Source: Castor canadensis
Taxonomy: Eukaryota > Chordata > Mammalia > Rodentia > Castoridae
Reading direction: 5' to 3'
NCBI RefSeq assembly: GCF_047511655.1
Contig: NC_133392.1
Coordinates: forward strand, 162,182,542-162,246,541
Length of the DNA: 64,000 nt
Below, one piece after another: positions 47,875-64,000 of this stretch (its first letter is position 1; the number at the start of each line of letters is the position of its first letter). The notes under the pieces were generated by a model. The model saw only the letters and a program-made list of their open reading frames with translations. It was not told the DNA's origin and searched no databases. The position numbers were made by a program, and so were the translations under genes.

Positions 47875-48267
47875 GGGCCATCAGGTCAAAGCTTTATTTC
47901 ATGCTGGGCCCAAAGACCTCATGATGCCCTTCACCACCATTTCACCATGACAGAGGCTGTCCACTCCTGCCTCCCCCTGCAGAGCAAAGGCCTAGAATCA
48001 AGATCAGTCTGTGTCCAAAAATTATAGCTCCCCAGGGCTCCATCATGCCTGGCTCAGCCTCAGGTCAGGCCGGTTCTACCACCATCGGCAGCCCACGTTG
48101 CTTTGTCTGGAGAGGTTGGGGTAAAGCTGAGGGAGGCCAAGGTTTCCTCTTGTTCTAAGCGGCACAACTGTCACCGTCATCCCACTTTGAAACGCACAGA
48201 GAGCTCCTCGTCTGGGAGTTTCTGGCAGCTGCCACCCCCTGGGCAGCTTGGTGAGTGAAGGTGACCC
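47875..48267 (-). other. GABRD: GABRD 3' untranslated region
   Basis: About 390 bases between the TGA and the predicted cleavage point downstream of the AATAAA. The end point is inferred from the usual 10-30 base spacing; no repeat interrupts it. The length fits the short 3' UTR known for GABRD. Confidence 0.7.
47893..47898 (-). terminator. GABRD poly(A) signal
   Basis: Canonical AATAAA on the minus strand about 370 bases after the stop codon, followed by a T/G-containing stretch (gtctctgttg) within 40 bases. It is the only canonical signal noticed in the proper orientation close to the gene end. Confidence 0.75.
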
Positions 48268-59415
<11,148 letters not shown>

Positions 59416-60144
59416 GGCCTCGCCGGCGCTGCGCGGGACGGGGCCGACCGGCCTCGGGGCAGCAAAGTTGCTTCGCCTGCGGCCGCGCGGCAACACCGGA
59501 GGGCGGGAGCGCGAAGAGCGCGGCGCGGGCGCGTGGGGCGGATGGAGCGCGGAACCCTCCCCGCCCCGCCCCGCGCTCCACGCCCGCCCGCCCTCGCCGC
59601 GCCACGCGCCCCACCGCACCGCGCTCTGGCAACGCACCTCCCACGCCACGTCCCGCACTCGCCCGTTCCCCCACCCCGCCCGGCCGGAGCTCCGCCCTCA
59701 TTCGCCACCGCCGCCACTGTATCCGGGCCGCGCCGCCCCCGCACCCCACTCGGCACCGTACCTTCCACACTGCGTCCTCTCCGGAGCTGCCCCTGAGCTG
59801 CGCGCACCGCTCACCCTCGGTTTTGGGCCACCGCTCTGGATGGGGAGTCTGGCGCCCGGGACCCCCCAACTCCCGCTCTTCCTGGCTGCAAGCGGGTCCC
59901 TCCAGGAATCTGTCCCACAAGCAACCCTATCGCAAGACCCGCATGGACAGGCGAACCAACTGGCTGTCCCTGACACTGGGCTTACCTGGGGGGGGTTGTA
60001 GGCGCTCCCAGGTCCCGGGTTGCATGGGTTGGAGGCATGGAGGGTGCAGTCGTCTTAAGGTATCATCACCTCTCCCAAAAAAAGACTCCTCCACTCCACA
60101 CCCTCCCATCCCCAGGAGCCTCTGATGCGGCATCAAGACCCTGA

Positions 60145-60382
60145 TGCGGCTGGGTTCCTGTGGCTCATGCCTATAATCCTAGCTATTTGGGAGACTGAGA
60201 TCAGGAGGATAGCGGTTGGAGGCCAGCTTGGGTAAATAGTACACGAGACCCCCATCTCCAAAATAACCAGAGCAGAATGGACTGGAGGTGTGGCTCAAAG
60301 GGTACAGCCCCTGCTCTGCAAGTATGAATCCTGAGTTCAAACCCCAGTGCCACAAAATAAATAAAAATTAAAACATAAAAAC
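60145..60382 (+). mobile_element. Composite SINE
   Basis: 'gctgggttcctgtggctcat' head, 'gagacccccatctccaaaat' joint and tail 'gttcaaaccccagtgccaca'. Confidence 0.88.
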
Positions 60383-60577
60383 CCCTGCTGTGGTAGAGGG
60401 AAGACCCTGACTTCTCTGTCTGAGACCATCAGGCTCCAGCATACCCTTTGGGACGGCCTGACAGGTGAGGCTCTGATAAGCTGAGCTCCACCTCCAGGCC
60501 GCCAAAGGGCTGAGAAAATGGAGGCCCCACACATCTGCTATTTTAATTCCTTTGAACATAAAGTATAAGGAAGTTTT

Positions 60578-60755
60578 ACAAGTTCATGCCTGTAATTCTA
60601 GCCACGCAGGAGGCAGACATCAGGAGGACCACAATTCAAAGCCAGCCCAGGCAAACAGTTCTTGAGACCCTATCAAAAAAAAAAAAAAATCACAAAAAAA
60701 GGGAAAGTGGCTCAAGGTAGAACCCTAAGTTCAAATCCCAGTACTGCAAAACCCT
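60578..60755 (+). mobile_element. Composite SINE, shortened
   Basis: 'gttcatgcctgtaattctag' head and tail 'gttcaaatcccagtactgca', with two internal A runs. Confidence 0.82.
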
Positions 60756-61959
60756 TGCCTGGTTCCTGATTTGGTTTGTTAAGTCCTATAACCTGGCTCT
60801 AAGAAATGCCCCCTTCAGGGTCCTCATTGCCCAAGCTGGAGAGAGTCCTTTTGGTGAGGAAGCACTGACTACCTGTGCTTCTGAAGCTCCTGCCTGAGTC
60901 TGTGATCTGCACAGAACATTGTCCCTTCCTCTCAGGCTCCCCGGGGGATGGTGTCTGCCGGCCCTTTCCTTTCACTGTGTTCCCTGCACACAATAACTGC
61001 TTAACCAATGCAGTAAAGCGGCAGGTGTGGTCTCCAAAAGCCAGCACTGTGGTCAGCATGCCTCTGGACGATGCTCCTCACCGGTGTGTTTCAGCCTGTT
61101 TGGAACCATGCAATGAAGTCACCTTGAAGTCACACTCCTCCCAATGTCTGAGCTTTCAGGGCTGATGATCTCTGGAGAGACTGTTGGCCATGACTGGACG
61201 GACCAACTTCCTCTGGTGAGCCAGTCTCTATGGCTGTTTTCTCCAGTCGCCTCCACTCTCTGTGCGTAACACGAACGTTGGACTTTGCCATGGAGTTGGA
61301 CCCTTCATATGTGTAGCTCAGGCTAGGCTGGACAGACATCTAGTCGTTGGTCTGGTTATTTGGTGGCAGCCACTTGTCTCTTCTTGAGTCCTAAAGACAA
61401 ATGTGTTTCAAAACAGCAAGTAGAGAAGCAGGTGAAGAAATCACCGCAGACAAGTTGGGCTTACTTACAGTGTCACAACTTCATCCGCGGGCCTGATGGC
61501 CGCTCCCTCCCAGAGTGCTGCAGTATTTACCTACTGTAAAACAAAATGTCGCTTTCTCCTCACAGCTTGCATGTTTCATTTTAGTTCCATTTTGTCCCTA
61601 ATTGGGGTTTCAGTGTGGATGCAAAGAATGGGAATTTTCATTTTTCCTTCTTCAGGACTTTTGCAAATCACTTTGCTATCATTTCTGAGCTTTGTCCTAC
61701 TTCCAGACATGTGTAACCCATCTTTCTCCCCATCCTCATCTTCAGCTCCACCCAGGGAAGCTCAGCTACCTCAGAACTAGTAAGCCAGTTGAGGAGCAGC
61801 CCCACCACCCAAGGACTAGGAACCAGAGCCGTGGTCCTGCGTGGCAGCTCCAGGCTAGCGCAGGCCCCATGGCAGGGATTTCCACGCGGCTTAGAAGGAA
61901 GAATCCACTGCTCCCCTCCCTTTGAGGATTCGGGAAATCTCACAGTCAGGGGCTGAGTA

Positions 61960-62070
61960 TGCTCCCAGCTCTCCTCCTGACTGGCTGTGTGTCCTCAGGG
62001 AACATTTCTGCCGGCTTGGTTTTCTTCATGTACAAAATTACAGGGTGAGAGTAGGGAGCAGTTCTAGGAA
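61960..62070 (+). mobile_element. MIR SINE remnant
   Basis: 'gactggctgtgtgtcctcag' and then 'ggttttcttcatgtacaaaa' and 'ttacagggtgagagtaggg' follow the MIR core order. Confidence 0.5.
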
Positions 62071-62104
62071 CCATAACACTGGGGTCTGTTAAAAGAGTCT
62101 CCAG

Positions 62105-62204
62105 GGGCTGGGATGTAGCTCAGTGGTTAAGTATTTGCCTAGCATTCACAAGGCCCTGGGTTTGATTCCCCAGTCCTGCAAAAACAAACACACAAACGAA
62201 AAAG
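62105..62204 (+). mobile_element. tRNA-like (ID-type) SINE
   Basis: 'ggggctgggatgtagctcag' to 'tttgattccccagtcctgca'; closest here to the classic rodent ID head. Confidence 0.85.
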
Positions 62205-62476
62205 TGTCTCAGTGTGATTGTAAAAGAGAACTGTTTGGAGAGGGAGCCAAAACGAAGGAGGAGAAAAAGGAGATGGTGAGGGGGGCAAATATGATTGATG
62301 TGCATATATATATATTTATATATATAACAAAACCCACTAAAAACTGTTCCAAAAAAGAGGGGGAGAGTGTGAAGAAAAAGTAGTGGGGTAAATGTGATTA
62401 AAGTACATTACATCCATGTATAGAAATATCACAGTGAAACCCCTTTATACGATTTATTTATGCTAATATAAAAACT

Positions 62477-62581
62477 AGGGGGCTGGAGGGAGAGCACTCA
62501 AGAGTGGTAGAGCATCTACCTTGCAAGTGTGAAACCCTGAGTTCAAACCCCAGCACCACCGGAAAAAAAAAAAAAAAAACC
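62477..62581 (+). mobile_element. tRNA-like SINE
   Basis: 'ggggctggagggagagcact' to 'ttcaaaccccagcaccacc' and 17-19 A. Confidence 0.85.
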
Positions 62582-62586
62582 ACCCT

Positions 62587-62677
62587 CAGGTGGTTAGTGG
62601 ATCGGCTCAAGCAGTAGATTGCCTGCCCAGCAAGCACAAAGCCCTGCATTCAAATGCCAATACAGAACATAAAAAAT
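62587..62677 (+). mobile_element. tRNA-like SINE
   Basis: 'ggttagtggatcggctcaag' to 'attcaaatgccaatacagaa'; tandem neighbour of the preceding copy. Confidence 0.78.
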
Positions 62678-62678
62678 T

Positions 62679-62927
62679 GGCTGGACGCTGTACTACATAG
62701 AATCCCAGCTACTCAAAAGGCAGAGATCAGGAGGGAGAATTGTGGTTCGAGGCTGGCCTTGGGCAAAAAGCAAGAGACCCTATCTAAAAAAATGACTGAA
62801 GCAAAAAAGGGCTGGGGGCATGGCTGAAGTGGTAAAGCACCTATTTAGCAAGCGTGAGGCCCTAGTTAAACCACAGTGCCACCACAAAAAAATAATAATA
62901 ATAAAAATAAAATAATAAAAGTCCCAG
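62679..62927 (+). mobile_element. Composite SINE
   Basis: 'ggctggacgctgtactacat' head, linker 'aatgactgaagcaaaaaagg', tail and (AAT)/(AAAAT) repeat. Third of three SINEs in a row. Confidence 0.85.
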
Positions 62928-64000
62928 GTTGTTTTTAGCAGGGGCTCAGCTGCCTCCCTTCTCTGGAAAATGCTGGGTTATTTCCATGTTCACACCACTA
63001 CTGCTGTAAGGTTGGGGAATTCCTCCGCCTGTGACTTCAGAAACACTGAGGACCCATCACAAGGAGGCATCTATCTCCGAAGGCCATGTGCTCCCTACAG
63101 GCCCCTCCTCCTAGCTTGGTGACCCGAGAACAGGGTAGTGTCCACTGCCAGCCTAGAAGGGCAGTAGAAAAGCAGCTGGGACTCCAAGCCTAGCATTTGA
63201 TTCCAGACACCAGTCTCCTCAGTCTCCCTCATTGCTTATGCATCTCCATCGAGTGGACCTCTAGTTGGATGCCCAGGACAATGGCTGCTATCTCTTGTCC
63301 AGTGTGGGGAGATCTGATGCTCTCCCCTGATGGCACAGAGCAGGACACCTGGAGTCACTGGAGCCCCCAGCCCCAGGAGTCACTGGCTCAGCAGATCTGT
63401 AGACAGCAAGGCCTGAGTGGCCTCAAGAAAGCCGCAAAGGAGAGGACTGAAGGCCAACTCAGGCAAGCCCATGGGCTCCTTTGCCTTCCTTGGTGCTCGT
63501 GGCACAGGGTGAGGCTTGGGCAGAGCAGAGAGCTGGCCTGAACCCATGGCAGCAGCAGGCTGCCCGGCCCTGGGAGGTGGAGGTGAGTCATGCAGCCTGC
63601 AAGAGGGAGTTACATTAGGTAGATTTGAAGTCCCTGCCTGATGATTTGTGAAGAATAGAGAATATGGCAGAGATACAGAGCGGGTTTTATTGAGCTGAGG
63701 GTGTAATTATTAATCCTGAGGTTTTCAGATGGAATCCATTCATCTGAGCAAGCAGAAGAAACTTGGCAGGCAGGAGCAAATGCAAAGCACTTAGAGCCGC
63801 CCCGAGACCAGCCACCTACATCAACGGGGGATGCAGCAACCAAGGCATAAGAATCACCAACAATCAAACTTTGGCACTTAGGACAAAAATCCACACTTGA
63901 GCCAGATGGTACATATGCACGTACCATCGCTCGTATCTAACGTAGAGAAGCCAGAATTCTAGTCTCATATTTAAGTTTTATTACTTGTTTATTTATTTTG

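Larger units (their letters stand above)
59416..64000. other. Region upstream of GABRD
   Basis: Apart from the CpG island and the listed SINEs/MIR, no exon was recognised. In other mammals the next gene here is CFAP74, transcribed away from GABRD; if conserved it should start beyond position 64000. Stretches 60760-61955 and 62930-64000 show nothing identifiable. Confidence 0.7.

Noticed and set aside
60383..64000. First exons of CFAP74
   Set aside because: Expected upstream of GABRD from synteny, but no convincing exon or CpG island was seen before the right edge.

Overview
This window is mammalian nuclear DNA, almost certainly from a rodent. It contains split genes with canonical GT-AG introns, CpG-island promoters, young and ancient L1 pieces, MaLR-type LTR remnants, MIR/L2 fossils and very many short SINEs. 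The SINEs combine a 7SL/B1-like head with a tRNA-like (ID-type) tail ending in 'gagttcaaaccccagtac'. From general knowledge this looks most like Castorimorpha, with beaver (Castor) the best guess. The genus is an inference; the mammalian assignment is not in doubt.

Two protein-coding genes are present, both on the minus strand and in the order seen in other mammals (human 1p36.33). GABRD, the GABA-A receptor delta subunit, is complete. It has nine coding exons from the ATG at 59415 to the stop at 48268, encodes 452 residues, and has a poly(A) signal at 47893-47898. PRKCZ, atypical protein kinase C zeta, begins at 31118. Its first four coding exons lie at 31118-31048, 27391-27270, 26500-26411 and 24833-24783. 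They encode the N-terminal PB1 domain. The rest of the gene lies beyond the left edge, so positions 1-24782 belong to its fourth intron.

Layout from left to right: 1-24782 is repeat-rich PRKCZ intron 4, including a GC-rich segment at about 17.7-18.7 kb with a perfect CRE and a strong minus-strand splice donor, a candidate internal (PKM-zeta-type) promoter. Next come 24783-31118, PRKCZ exons 4 to 1, and 30.7-31.9 kb, the PRKCZ CpG island with five CCAAT boxes, three of them joined to CACCTG motifs. From 31.1 to 47.9 kb is intergenic DNA with a solo LTR nested in a SINE, a roughly 0.9-kb TG-rich array with higher-order structure, and a 5'-inverted L1. GABRD occupies 47.9-59.4 kb, with a CCAT-type minisatellite in intron 1 and a CpG island over exon 1. 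Upstream DNA at 59.4-64 kb carries SINEs and no recognised exon.

The two genes are not known to act in one pathway. GABRD forms extrasynaptic GABA-gated chloride channels; PRKCZ is a polarity and signalling kinase, and its brain isoform PKM-zeta is studied in synaptic plasticity. I found no bacterial-style system, CRISPR array or novel protein system. The most interesting unexplained items are regulatory (the CACCTG-CCAAT module and the intronic CRE/donor segment) and structural (the tandem arrays and nested transposons).
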